A DNA stretch of 64,000 nucleotides from Kluyvera genomosp. 1 (GTDB lineage Bacteria > Pseudomonadota > Gammaproteobacteria > Enterobacterales > Enterobacteriaceae). Where the stretch lies: contig NZ_LGHZ01000038.1 in the NCBI RefSeq assembly GCF_001266615.1, positions 62,001 to 126,000 of the forward strand, read 5' to 3'. Made by a program: the position numbers and the translations under genes. A model generated the notes under the pieces. That model was not told the DNA's origin, searched no databases, and worked only from the letters and a program-made list of their open reading frames with translations. Shown here in pieces: positions 53,760 to 62,083 of this stretch (the stretch's first letter is position 1; every line of letters starts with the position of its first letter).

Positions 53760-54314
53760 TTATTCCGGCAACGTCCAGTCACCGTCATTGAGTGGGCGTT
53801 GCATGATCACCGTATCTCGCCAGTCTCCTAGCTTATAGCCGACGCTGCGCAGCTGTCCCACCACTTCAAATCCATGTTTCTTATGCAGGCGCAACGAGCC
53901 GGTATTGTTATTGCCGTCGCCAATCACCGCCAGCATTTGTCGCCACGGCCCTTTTTCGCATATCGCAATCAGCGCGGCGAGCAGGTGGCTGCCGATACCG
54001 TGCGCGGTCATGTCGGTATCGACATAGATAGATTCTTCAAGGGTATAGCGATAGGCCGGACGAGGGCGATAGGGGCTGGCATAGCAATAGCCGGCAATCT
54101 CGCCGCGGTAGAGCGCCACCAGCCAGGGCAAACCCTGTTGCTGGATGTGACTCATTCGTTGACGCATCTCGTCAATGGAAGGGGGGACTTCTTCAAACGA
54201 GGCGCGTCCGTTGAGGACATGCCAGGCGTACAGCGCCGCAATGGCCTGAACATCGTCGGCTCTGGCGTCGCGGATTTCAATATCGGCGTCGCAGGCGACA
54301 TCAAGCGTGGACAT
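53760..54314 (-). CDS. GNAT N-acetyltransferase, MnaT/phosphinothricin-acetyltransferase type
   Basis: 184-residue cytoplasmic GNAT enzyme. N-terminal IEIRDARADDVQAIAALYAWHVLNGRASF, central ESIYVDTDMTAHGIGSHLLAALI (acetyl-CoA pyrophosphate loop HGIGSH), and C-terminal NNTGSLRLHKKHGFEVVGQL are the marks of the Pat/Bar/MddA group, which acetylates L-methionine sulfoximine, methionine sulfone and phosphinothricin. It is probably a small-molecule detoxification enzyme. Alone on its strand; not at this site in E. coli. Confidence 0.88.
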   Translation of the reverse strand: MSTLDVACDADIEIRDARADDVQAIAALYAWHVLNGRASFEEVPPSIDEMRQRMSHIQQQGLPWLVALYRGEIAGYCYASPYRPRPAYRYTLEESIYVDTDMTAHGIGSHLLAALIAICEKGPWRQMLAVIGDGNNNTGSLRLHKKHGFEVVGQLRSVGYKLGDWRDTVIMQRPLNDGDWTLPE

Positions 54315-54347
54315 TCTCGAATTCCTTGTAGTGACAAACGCGTTTGG

Positions 54348-54390
54348 GGCGTAAGCCCGGAGCGCAAAAATAACGCGCCCGGCTTACGCC
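54348..54390. repeat. Inverted repeat downstream of dld
   Basis: GGCGTAAGCCCGGAGCGC and GCGCCCGGCTTACGCC are near-perfect complements around AAAAATAAC, with one mismatch and a small bulge. It is REP-like and lies between the dld stop and the acetyltransferase start, acting as the likely dld terminator or mRNA stabiliser. Confidence 0.7.
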
Positions 54391-54402
54391 TGCTTGACGA
54401 TA

Positions 54403-56124
54403 TTATGCGTCAGTTTTCTCACCCCAGTATTTCAGTTTACTGGTTTTACCAATACCCGGATTCATACTGTTGGTCGGGTCGTTTTCGTGATAATGACGTT
54501 TGAGATTATCATCCGCTTCGTACAGATGTCCCACGTTATGTTCCGCCGGGTACTGCGCGCCGCGCGCACGCAACAGTTCCAGCATTTGTTCTTTCAATTC
54601 GTGCGGATCGACGCCTTTTTTGACGATGTAATCCTGGTGGAATACGTGGCACATAAAGTGGCCGTAGTAGAGTTTATGCACCAGCTTGCTGTCGATCTCC
54701 GCCGGTAAATGCTCAAACCACTCGGTGTCATTACGGCGCAGCGCAATGTCGAGTGCCAGAATATCTTCCACGTCATCCGCGTGAACCGCCTGATAGCGAA
54801 TCGCCGCACCCGCCGCCGCGAAGCGGTGCAGGAAGGCTTTGCTGCCTTCTTCCGGCGTACAGGCGAAGAAGTCACCCTCCGCTTGCTTAAAGTATTCAGT
54901 CAGCCAGTTTTGCGCTTCTTGAATGCCGTCACCGGACATTTTCAGCAGCAGGTGGTGCTCGTATTTATCGCGCCAGGTTTTCATGCGCTCCGGCAGGTGC
55001 GCAGGGAAAACGTGCCCCAGCTTTTGCATAAAGCGGTCGGTGAAGTGCGGTTTAAACAGCGACACTTTTTCCAGCATCGCATCGGTACGCCCTTTCATGG
55101 TGAAGAAGAACGGCATCTTGTCGGTGCCGAGCTTGTCGATCATGAGGAAAGTATCTTTGCCGTATTGTTCAGCAATATCGTAGATATCGCGGTGCATATA
55201 TTCACCCGCGACCGGCAGATTGTTGAATTCCGCCAGGATGTGGCGGCGAATTTCGGTCAGCACGTCCGGCTGATTGGTGCCGATGTAGAAAACCTGCTGG
55301 CTTTTTTCTGCCGGGAAGGTGTCGAGGCGTACGGCAAATACCGTCAGCTTGCCTGCACAGCCAGAGGACTCAAACAGACGATCCGGGTCGGCGTTGTAGC
55401 GCGCTGGGGTGTCGGCGTTCACATCGCGCACGCGATTGACGTAGTCGTGGTCGTGCGCATGACGGCCGTCGTGCTGCACGTCGCTATCCTTCACGCGCTC
55501 ATCGTCGAGCTTGCTCAAGATCTGCTCCGGCGTTTCGCCCAGATCGATCCCCAGATGGTTGACCAGCTTCAGCTTGCCCTGTTCATCAATGCGCGCAAAC
55601 AGCGACATTTCGGTATAGGCGGGGCCACGCTGAACCAGCGAACCACCGGAGTTATTGCAAATGCCGCCGATAACCGACGCGCCGATGCAGGAAGAACCGA
55701 TCACTGAATGCGGCTCGCGACCAAACGGCTTCAGCGCTTTTTCCAGCGAATAGAGGGTGGTGCCCGGCCAGGCCAGGACCTGCTCGCCTTTATCCAACAG
55801 GTGCAGTTTGTCGAGTCGCAGGGTGCTGATGATGACGATTTCACGGTCATAGTCGTTGCCGCTTGGCGTGGAGCCTTCGGTCAGACCGGTGTTGGCGGCC
55901 TGCATCAGAATAATTTTGTCCGCCGCCACGCAGGCGCTCAGGACGCGCCAAAGCTCCAGCAGCGTGCCGGGAAAGACCACGGCGAGGGCGTCGCCGTGAC
56001 CAGAACGAAAGCCTTTGCGATAGCGGGCGGTTTTAGCGGGGTCGGTCAGCAGGTGAGCGTGACCAACCAGGCGGGAGAGTTCGTTAATCAACGCGTTATT
56101 ATCGATTGAAGTTTGAGAAGACAT
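54403..56124 (-). CDS. dld: Dld, quinone-dependent D-lactate dehydrogenase
   Basis: Peripheral inner-membrane FAD enzyme of 573 residues (E. coli 571) oxidising D-lactate to pyruvate and reducing quinone. FAD-binding PCMH domain in the N-terminal half (MQAANTGLTEGSTPSGNDYDRE; SVIGSSCIGASVIGGICNNSGG), a central substrate/membrane-binding domain rich in basic residues, and a C-terminal cap with EHNVGHLYEADDNLKRHY. Divergent from bglX across 203 bases, as in E. coli. Confidence 0.97.
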   Translation of the reverse strand: MSSQTSIDNNALINELSRLVGHAHLLTDPAKTARYRKGFRSGHGDALAVVFPGTLLELWRVLSACVAADKIILMQAANTGLTEGSTPSGNDYDREIVIISTLRLDKLHLLDKGEQVLAWPGTTLYSLEKALKPFGREPHSVIGSSCIGASVIGGICNNSGGSLVQRGPAYTEMSLFARIDEQGKLKLVNHLGIDLGETPEQILSKLDDERVKDSDVQHDGRHAHDHDYVNRVRDVNADTPARYNADPDRLFESSGCAGKLTVFAVRLDTFPAEKSQQVFYIGTNQPDVLTEIRRHILAEFNNLPVAGEYMHRDIYDIAEQYGKDTFLMIDKLGTDKMPFFFTMKGRTDAMLEKVSLFKPHFTDRFMQKLGHVFPAHLPERMKTWRDKYEHHLLLKMSGDGIQEAQNWLTEYFKQAEGDFFACTPEEGSKAFLHRFAAAGAAIRYQAVHADDVEDILALDIALRRNDTEWFEHLPAEIDSKLVHKLYYGHFMCHVFHQDYIVKKGVDPHELKEQMLELLRARGAQYPAEHNVGHLYEADDNLKRHYHENDPTNSMNPGIGKTSKLKYWGEKTDA

Positions 56125-56327
56125 TCTCCACTCCTTGTGGTGGGACGAATTTTTTTTCGTTTCTAAGAATAGCGCTTTGTATGATCATTTGGTGAGTGAA
56201 TGTTTCTAAAAATCAGAGAATAAACCTTAGCTTTCTGTACCGGGGTCATTTAAGTTTATGGCAAACTGCGGTTTTTCATCGACTCTCGCCGCCTAAACCG
56301 GCACGCACTCAAAGAGACTATAAGAAT

Positions 56328-58625
56328 ATGAAATGGCTATTATCTGTAAGCGTCGCCGTGAGCCTGGCGCTACAACCCGCTCTGGCTGAGGATCTGTTCG
56401 GCAATCATCCGCTGACGCCGCAGGCGCGGGACGCCTTCGTGAGCGAACTGCTGAAGAAGATGACCGTCGATGAAAAAATTGGTCAGCTGCGACTGATTAG
56501 CGTCGGTCCGGATAACCCGAAAGAAGCTATCCGCGAGATGATCAAAGACGGCCAGGTGGGGGCTATTTTTAACACCGTCACCCGCCAGGATATCCGCGCG
56601 ATGCAAGATCAGGTGATGTCGCTTAGCCGCCTGAAAATCCCGCTGTTCTTTGCCTATGACGTGGTGCACGGTCAACGCACCGTGTTTCCGATTAGCCTCG
56701 GTTTAGCCTCGACGTTTAACCTTGATGCGGTGAAAACCGTTGGCCGCGTGTCGGCCTACGAAGCGGCTGATGATGGTCTGAACATGACCTGGGCGCCAAT
56801 GGTGGATGTCTCGCGCGATCCGCGCTGGGGCCGCGCCTCAGAAGGGTTTGGTGAAGACACCTATTTAACCTCCATCATGGGTGAGACCATGGTGAAAGCG
56901 ATGCAGGGTAAAAGCCCGGCGGATCGCTACTCGGTGATGACCAGCGTCAAGCACTTTGCCGCCTACGGCGCGGTGGAGGGCGGTAAAGAATACAACACTG
57001 TCGATATGAGTTCGCAGCGGCTGTTTAACGACTATATGCCACCGTACAAAGCTGGGCTGGATGCGGGCAGCGGTGCGGTGATGATCGGCCTGAACTCGCT
57101 TAACGGCACGCCGGCAACCTCCGACGCGTGGCTGCTGAAAGATGTGCTGCGTAACCAGTGGGGCTTTAAAGGCATTACCGTCTCCGATCACGGGGCCATT
57201 AAAGAGCTTATCAAGCACGGCGTCGCGGCCGACCCGGAAGATGCCGTACGCGTGGCGCTGAAGTCCGGTATTGATATGAGCATGAGCGACGAGTACTACA
57301 GCAAGTACCTGCCGGGGCTGGTGAAATCCGGCAAGATAACCATGGCAGAGCTGGATGACGCGACGCGTCACGTGCTGAACGTGAAATACGATATGGGGCT
57401 GTTTAACGACCCGTATAGCCATCTTGGGCCGAAAGATTCTGACCCGCAGGATACCAATGCGGAAAGCCGCCTGCATCGTACCGAAGCCCGTGAAGTGGCG
57501 CGCCAAAGCCTGGTGCTGCTGAAAAACCGTCTGGAAACCTTACCGCTGAAGAAAGACGCGACCGTTGCCGTTGTGGGTCCACTGGCGGATAGCCAGCGTG
57601 ACGTAATGGGTAGTTGGTCGGCTGCGGGCGTGGCCGGGCAGTCGGTCACCGTGCTGAGCGGCATCAAAAATGTGATGGCCGGGCAGGGTAAAGTGGTGTA
57701 CGCCAAAGGCGCGAATGCCACCAATGACAAAGGCATCGTGGACTTCCTGAACCTGTACGAAGAGGCGGTGAAAATCGACCCGCGCTCGCCGCAGGCGATG
57801 ATTGATGAAGCGGTCAACGCGGCCAAACAATCTGACGTGGTGGTGGCGGTTGTCGGCGAAGCGCAGGGCATGGCCCATGAGGCGTCCAGCCGTACCGAGC
57901 TCTCTATTCCTAAGAGCCAGCAGGATCTGATCGCTGCGCTGAAAGCTACCGGTAAGCCGCTGGTGCTGGTGCTGATGAACGGCCGTCCGCTGACGCTGGT
58001 GAAAGAAGATCAGCAGGCGGATGCCATTCTGGAAACCTGGTTTGCCGGTACTGAAGGCGGCAACGCCATCGCTGACGTGCTGTTTGGTGACTACAACCCG
58101 TCCGGTAAGCTGCCGATGTCCTTCCCACGCTCCGTGGGGCAGATCCCGCAGTACTACAGCCATCTCAACACCGGTCGTCCGTACAACGCTGACAAGCCGA
58201 ACAAATACACGTCGCGCTACTTTGATGAAGCCAACGGCCCGCTGTATCCGTTTGGCTATGGTCTGAGCTACACCACCTTCAGCGTCTCTGATGTGAAAAT
58301 GTCGGCACCGACCATGAAGGCAGACGGCAAGGTAACCGCCAGCGTGCAGGTGACCAACACCGGCAAACGTGAAGGGGCGACGGTCATTCAGATGTACCTG
58401 CAGGACGTGACTGCCTCGATGAGCCGTCCGGTGAAACAGCTGAAAGGCTTTGAGAAAGTCAGTCTGAAACCGGGCGAAACCCAGACAGTCAGCTTCCCGA
58501 TTGACGAAAGCCAGCTGAAGTTCTGGAACCAGCAGATGAAGTACGCCGCAGAGCCGGGCAAATTTAATGTCTTTATCGGCGTGGATTCTGCTCGCGTGAA
58601 GCAAGGCGAATTCGAACTGCAGTAA
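56328..58625 (+). CDS. bglX: BglX, periplasmic beta-glucosidase (GH3)
   Basis: Periplasmic GH3 beta-glucosidase of 765 residues, the same length as E. coli. Signal peptide MKWLLSVSVAVSLALQPALA (1-20). N-terminal TIM barrel with nucleophile Asp287 (TVSDHGA), then the alpha/beta sandwich domain with the acid/base Glu near 500, and a C-terminal fibronectin-III-like domain (VTNTGKREGATVIQMYL). The ATG at 56328 fits the signal; a longer in-frame start upstream is not conserved. Acts on cello-oligosaccharides and aryl-glucosides. Confidence 0.97.
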   Translation: MKWLLSVSVAVSLALQPALAEDLFGNHPLTPQARDAFVSELLKKMTVDEKIGQLRLISVGPDNPKEAIREMIKDGQVGAIFNTVTRQDIRAMQDQVMSLSRLKIPLFFAYDVVHGQRTVFPISLGLASTFNLDAVKTVGRVSAYEAADDGLNMTWAPMVDVSRDPRWGRASEGFGEDTYLTSIMGETMVKAMQGKSPADRYSVMTSVKHFAAYGAVEGGKEYNTVDMSSQRLFNDYMPPYKAGLDAGSGAVMIGLNSLNGTPATSDAWLLKDVLRNQWGFKGITVSDHGAIKELIKHGVAADPEDAVRVALKSGIDMSMSDEYYSKYLPGLVKSGKITMAELDDATRHVLNVKYDMGLFNDPYSHLGPKDSDPQDTNAESRLHRTEAREVARQSLVLLKNRLETLPLKKDATVAVVGPLADSQRDVMGSWSAAGVAGQSVTVLSGIKNVMAGQGKVVYAKGANATNDKGIVDFLNLYEEAVKIDPRSPQAMIDEAVNAAKQSDVVVAVVGEAQGMAHEASSRTELSIPKSQQDLIAALKATGKPLVLVLMNGRPLTLVKEDQQADAILETWFAGTEGGNAIADVLFGDYNPSGKLPMSFPRSVGQIPQYYSHLNTGRPYNADKPNKYTSRYFDEANGPLYPFGYGLSYTTFSVSDVKMSAPTMKADGKVTASVQVTNTGKREGATVIQMYLQDVTASMSRPVKQLKGFEKVSLKPGETQTVSFPIDESQLKFWNQQMKYAAEPGKFNVFIGVDSARVKQGEFELQ

Positions 58626-58659
58626 GTTTTGCCCAATGCCTCAAACCGCACTGAGTCAT

Positions 58660-58718
58660 CCCCTCTTCCCGCCGGGAGAGGGGTAGCGGTTGTTGAACTC
58701 TCTCCCTGTTGGGGAGAG
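58660..58718. repeat. Paired REP-like hairpins
   Basis: Hairpin 1: CCCCTCT-T-CCCG with CGGGAGAGGGG (58660-58683). Hairpin 2: CTCTCCC with GGGAGAG (58700-58718). Both have the CTCTCCC/GGGAGAG core of a dispersed intergenic repeat common in Klebsiella; probably a bglX 3' stabiliser. Confidence 0.7.
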
Positions 58719-58843
58719 GGTGAGGGAGGCAACCCCCCAATCCCAATCCTCACGCTACTTTGTGAACCTCATCACGATTTTTGTCTCTACGGCGTAGAAT
58801 CTGCGCTAAATAGCCTGTTTTTTATCCGCTAAATCGCAAGTGA

Positions 58844-58859
58844 CGTGATTGATATCACG
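58844..58859. promoter_or_regulatory. CRP-like palindrome upstream of pehX
   Basis: CGTGA-N6-TCACG is a symmetric match to the CRP consensus at 8 of 10 positions, 171 bases before the ATG. Catabolite control would suit a pectin gene; the promoter itself was not located. Confidence 0.5.
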
Positions 58860-59030
58860 ACTTAAACCCCGTGCATGTCACCGATTTGTGCGCCAGTTCA
58901 AACGCGACCCCACCGTGTGAGAACAGGCGTGATGCCTTTCACTAATACGTAAAAAAGCCCACATCTGCCCGACGAGAGAATCCGGGAATCCGCGTTAAAT
59001 GCAGCTATCTCAATATCAGCAGGTAGCGAC

Positions 59031-60371
59031 ATGAAGATTTCACTGCATAACACCTCTCTGGACCGTAGCGGCAAAACGCCGCTGACCGCGCAGCTGCAAC
59101 AGTTGATTGATGAAATCGATCGCGCAGGTGGTGGCACGCTGGTGGTGCCGCCGGGAGACTGGATGACCGGCACGTTGGTTCTGCCGTCAAATTTCACTTT
59201 GCATCTGGAGGCCGGGGCGCGCTTACTGGCCAGCCCGCACGTCGCTGATTACCCGGCTGAGCTGACGCAAACCGTCGCCGAACTCTCGCGGATGGCGCTA
59301 ATTTATGCCCGCCATGCGCACCACATTACGTTGAGTGGAGCAGGTAGCCTGGTTGGAGGGGCGAGTGCCTGGTTCTCTGCCAGCGCCGATGATCAGGGCT
59401 ATCGCCAGCCGAAAACCATGCGCCCGCGCATGCTGGTACTGGAAGGCTGCCAGCAGGTACGGGTTCGTGATATCACCATCAGCGATTCGCCAATGTGGAC
59501 AGCGCACCTGGTGAGCTGTAATCAGGTGTTTATCCAGAATCTCACCATCGATAACGACCTGGCGCTGTCCAATACCGACGCGCTGGATATCGACAGCTGC
59601 CAGCACGTCCATATCAGCGACAGCTATTTCAGCGCCGCCGACGACGGTATCTGCATCAAAACCACCCGCAAGCCGGAAGGTTTACAGCAGGCCACTCGCC
59701 ACGTGGTGGTCAACAACTGCCTGATTCGTTCGAAAAGCTGCGCCATCAAAGTCGGGACAGAAACCTTCGCCGATATCAGCCATATCGCGGTACATAACTG
59801 CTCGATTTTTGAATCTAACCGCGGCATTGGCCTGGTCTCGCGTGATGGCGGTCAGTTCAGCCAGTTTATCTTCAGCAATATTCTCTTCGATTGCCGCCAC
59901 GGCCATCCGTGCCACTGGGGCAAAGCCGACCCGGTATTTATCTCGGTACGCCATCGCGACCCGCAAATTCAGCCGGGCAGGATAGAGGACATCACCTTCA
60001 GCCAGCTCTCCGGCGTGGGGGAGGGGGCAATTAACCTGCACAGCGAAACGCCGGGCGATATTCGTCACGTGACCTTCAATTCGCTCTCTTTACAGCAGTT
60101 GGCTGGGCTATCCGACGAACAGGGCTACTACGACATTCGTCCACCGTGTAACCCGGCAAGCCCAACCGGCATGGGGCTGGATAACGCCTATCGCGTTAAT
60201 CCGCAAACCGGCCGCGCCTGGGGCGTTGAAGGATATCCGGGAGGGCTGCCCGCGTTGTACGCCAACGGCGTTTGGGGGCTGACGCTCAACGATGTGCGTA
60301 TCCGTCGGCCACAGCCGCTGCCATCGAGCTGGAGTGTTAACGCTATCGTGCAGGAAAACGCCGACGCCTGA
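59031..60371 (+). CDS. pehX: Polygalacturonase-type GH28 hydrolase, predicted cytoplasmic
   Basis: 446-residue GH28 beta-helix protein with no signal peptide (N-terminus MKISLHNTSLDRSGKTP), so intracellular action on imported oligosaccharides is likely. Catalytic aspartates are present: Asp183 in NTDALDID and Asp204/Asp205 in SAADDGICIK. The usual third motif (His of the HG segment) is altered: SKSCAIKVGTE at about 234-244 has no His there. The RIK-like motif appears as VRHRD. It probably releases galacturonate from short pectic fragments; a different uronide cannot be excluded. A gene called pehX is a K. oxytoca marker. The GPH transporter lies 62 bases downstream. Confidence 0.8.
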   Translation: MKISLHNTSLDRSGKTPLTAQLQQLIDEIDRAGGGTLVVPPGDWMTGTLVLPSNFTLHLEAGARLLASPHVADYPAELTQTVAELSRMALIYARHAHHITLSGAGSLVGGASAWFSASADDQGYRQPKTMRPRMLVLEGCQQVRVRDITISDSPMWTAHLVSCNQVFIQNLTIDNDLALSNTDALDIDSCQHVHISDSYFSAADDGICIKTTRKPEGLQQATRHVVVNNCLIRSKSCAIKVGTETFADISHIAVHNCSIFESNRGIGLVSRDGGQFSQFIFSNILFDCRHGHPCHWGKADPVFISVRHRDPQIQPGRIEDITFSQLSGVGEGAINLHSETPGDIRHVTFNSLSLQQLAGLSDEQGYYDIRPPCNPASPTGMGLDNAYRVNPQTGRAWGVEGYPGGLPALYANGVWGLTLNDVRIRRPQPLPSSWSVNAIVQENADA

Positions 60372-60433
60372 ATCTATTTGATGCTGGCGCGGCGAAGCAC
60401 CGCGCCGTTCTTTACTGTTCAAGGGGATGGAAA

Positions 60434-61993
60434 ATGATAAAAAAAGTGCGGGAGATAAAACTCCACAACTACATCTGCTTTGGTATGGCAGATGTGATTG
60501 GTTCGGGCGCGTTTACTCTGGTGAGCGCCTGGCTGCTGTTCTTCCTGACCACCTTCTGCGGCCTGACGCCGATTGAAGCCGGCTCGCTGTTCGCCGTGGC
60601 GCGTATTGTCGATGTGATCATGTGCCCGCTGATGGGCTACATTTCCGATAATTTCCACAAAACGCGTCTGGGTCGCCGATTTGGTCGTCGCCGTTTCTTC
60701 CTGCTGCTGAGTATCCCTCTGGTGACGGTCTACAGCCTGCTGTGGGTGCAGGGCTTTGGCTACAGGACCTATCTGCTGGCCTATATTTTGTTCGAAATCG
60801 TCTACTCGATGATCATGATCCCTTACGACACCCTGTCGGCGGAGATGACTTCGGACTTCACGAAACGCTCGAAGCTCACCAGCGCCCGTATGTACATTGC
60901 CCAGTTCGCCGGTTTTACCGCGGCCTTCCTGCCGGGGCGACTGCTGGCGTATTTCGGCTCTGACTCGGCTATCTCCTTTTTCTACGCCGGGGCCATTTTC
61001 ACTGTTGCCTTCATGATCGTGCTGTTTTTTGTCTACTTCGGCACCTGGGAACGCTCGCTCGAAGAGATTGAGCTCAGCGAGCGCAGCATTGTGCATGAAG
61101 AGAAGCAGCCGCTGGCGAAGCGCCTGTTCGATATTTACTACGACTTCGTTTCAACGCTGAAAATTAAAACTTTCCGTTCGCACCTGGGCATGTATCTGGG
61201 TGGTTCGGTAGCACAGGATATTTTCAACTCGGTCTTTACCTATTTTGTGGTGTTCGCATTGGCAACATCGTCAGTTGTCGCCAGTAACCTGCTCAGTGTG
61301 ATTAACGGCCTGCAGTTCTTTGGCGTCGGCGTGGCGACGTGGTTGACCCTGCGCTACTCCCCATCCCGCGCGTTTGCGACCCAGGCGCTGATGGCGCTGA
61401 TGGCGTTTGTGTTGTTTGCGGTGACCTACCTCAACGGATCCACCAGTATGGCGATGCTGTACCTGGCGGCGGGCGTTGCAGGCCTTGCGCGCGGCGGTAT
61501 CTATTCCATTCCATGGAACAACTACACCTTCGTGGCTGACGTGGATGAAATCCTTACCTGCAGCCGTCGTGAAGGGATCTTCGCCGGCTTTATGAGCCTG
61601 CTGCGTAAAGCCTCTCAGGCGCTGTCTATCTTCCTCGTCGGCGTCGCGCTGCAGATGTCCGGTTTTGTGACCGGCCATACCAGTCAGCCTGAGTCGGCTA
61701 TCAACATGATCCTCGCCATCATGATTATTCTGCCAGTGGCGCTCACCCTGTGGGGCATCTGGTCGGCCTTCCAGTTCAAAGTGAACAGCCGGACTCACGC
61801 CGTGCTCAACGAGGAAGTGGCGCGTCTGAAACAGGGCGGCAGCAAAGCCACCGTCACGGCCGAAACCAAAGAAATTATCGAAAGCCTGACCGGTATGCCG
61901 TATGAGCAGTGCTGGGGTGACAATACCGTCGGTCACGTTAATCGCAGCCTGCTGAAAGCCAAGCAGCATCAGGTTCAACTGCATAACGCATAA
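60434..61993 (+). CDS. GPH-family sugar symporter, probable oligogalacturonide transporter
   Basis: Inner-membrane glycoside-pentoside-hexuronide:cation symporter of 519 residues with twelve segments. It begins KLHNYICFGMADVIGSGAF; the GPH-specific region DNFHKTRLGRRFGRRR follows segment 2 and YDTLSAEMTSDFTKRSKLTS follows segment 4. It resembles TogT-type oligogalacturonide carriers of plant-associated enterics, and pairing with a cytoplasmic GH28 enzyme supports that. AAGGGGATGG ribosome site. Probably one transcript with pehX; a terminator follows it. Confidence 0.85.
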   Translation: MIKKVREIKLHNYICFGMADVIGSGAFTLVSAWLLFFLTTFCGLTPIEAGSLFAVARIVDVIMCPLMGYISDNFHKTRLGRRFGRRRFFLLLSIPLVTVYSLLWVQGFGYRTYLLAYILFEIVYSMIMIPYDTLSAEMTSDFTKRSKLTSARMYIAQFAGFTAAFLPGRLLAYFGSDSAISFFYAGAIFTVAFMIVLFFVYFGTWERSLEEIELSERSIVHEEKQPLAKRLFDIYYDFVSTLKIKTFRSHLGMYLGGSVAQDIFNSVFTYFVVFALATSSVVASNLLSVINGLQFFGVGVATWLTLRYSPSRAFATQALMALMAFVLFAVTYLNGSTSMAMLYLAAGVAGLARGGIYSIPWNNYTFVADVDEILTCSRREGIFAGFMSLLRKASQALSIFLVGVALQMSGFVTGHTSQPESAINMILAIMIILPVALTLWGIWSAFQFKVNSRTHAVLNEEVARLKQGGSKATVTAETKEIIESLTGMPYEQCWGDNTVGHVNRSLLKAKQHQVQLHNA

Positions 61994-62037
61994 GCTTTTC
62001 CTGACGCTGGCGTCGGGATGATTTTTGCACTGTGTTC

Positions 62038-62072
62038 TCCCGGGCAAGCAACGCGACCCCGGGACTTTTTTT
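62038..62072 (+). terminator. Intrinsic terminator after the GPH transporter
   Basis: TCCCGGG (62038-62044) pairs with CCCGGGA (62058-62064); C then T7 follow. It sits only 12 bases before the next ATG, so it may also be an attenuator for the downstream MFS gene. Confidence 0.88.
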
Positions 62073-62083
62073 GGATAACGGAC

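Larger units (their letters stand above)
58626..59030. other. 405-bp region between bglX and the polygalacturonase gene
   Basis: No gene is supported. It begins with two REP-like hairpins (58660-58718), then a stretch with no clear signal, a symmetrical CRP-like palindrome (58844-58859) and the pehX leader with a weak AGGTAGCGAC ribosome region. No KdgR-type box was recognised. Confidence 0.7.

Noticed and set aside
54709-55707. Antisense open frame (332 codons) under dld
   Set aside because: Contained in dld, no family features, explained by third-position GC bias.
57540-58604. Long antisense open frame (354 codons) under bglX
   Set aside because: It mirrors the codon pattern of a GC-rich gene, has no domain signature and no ribosome site; a shadow frame.
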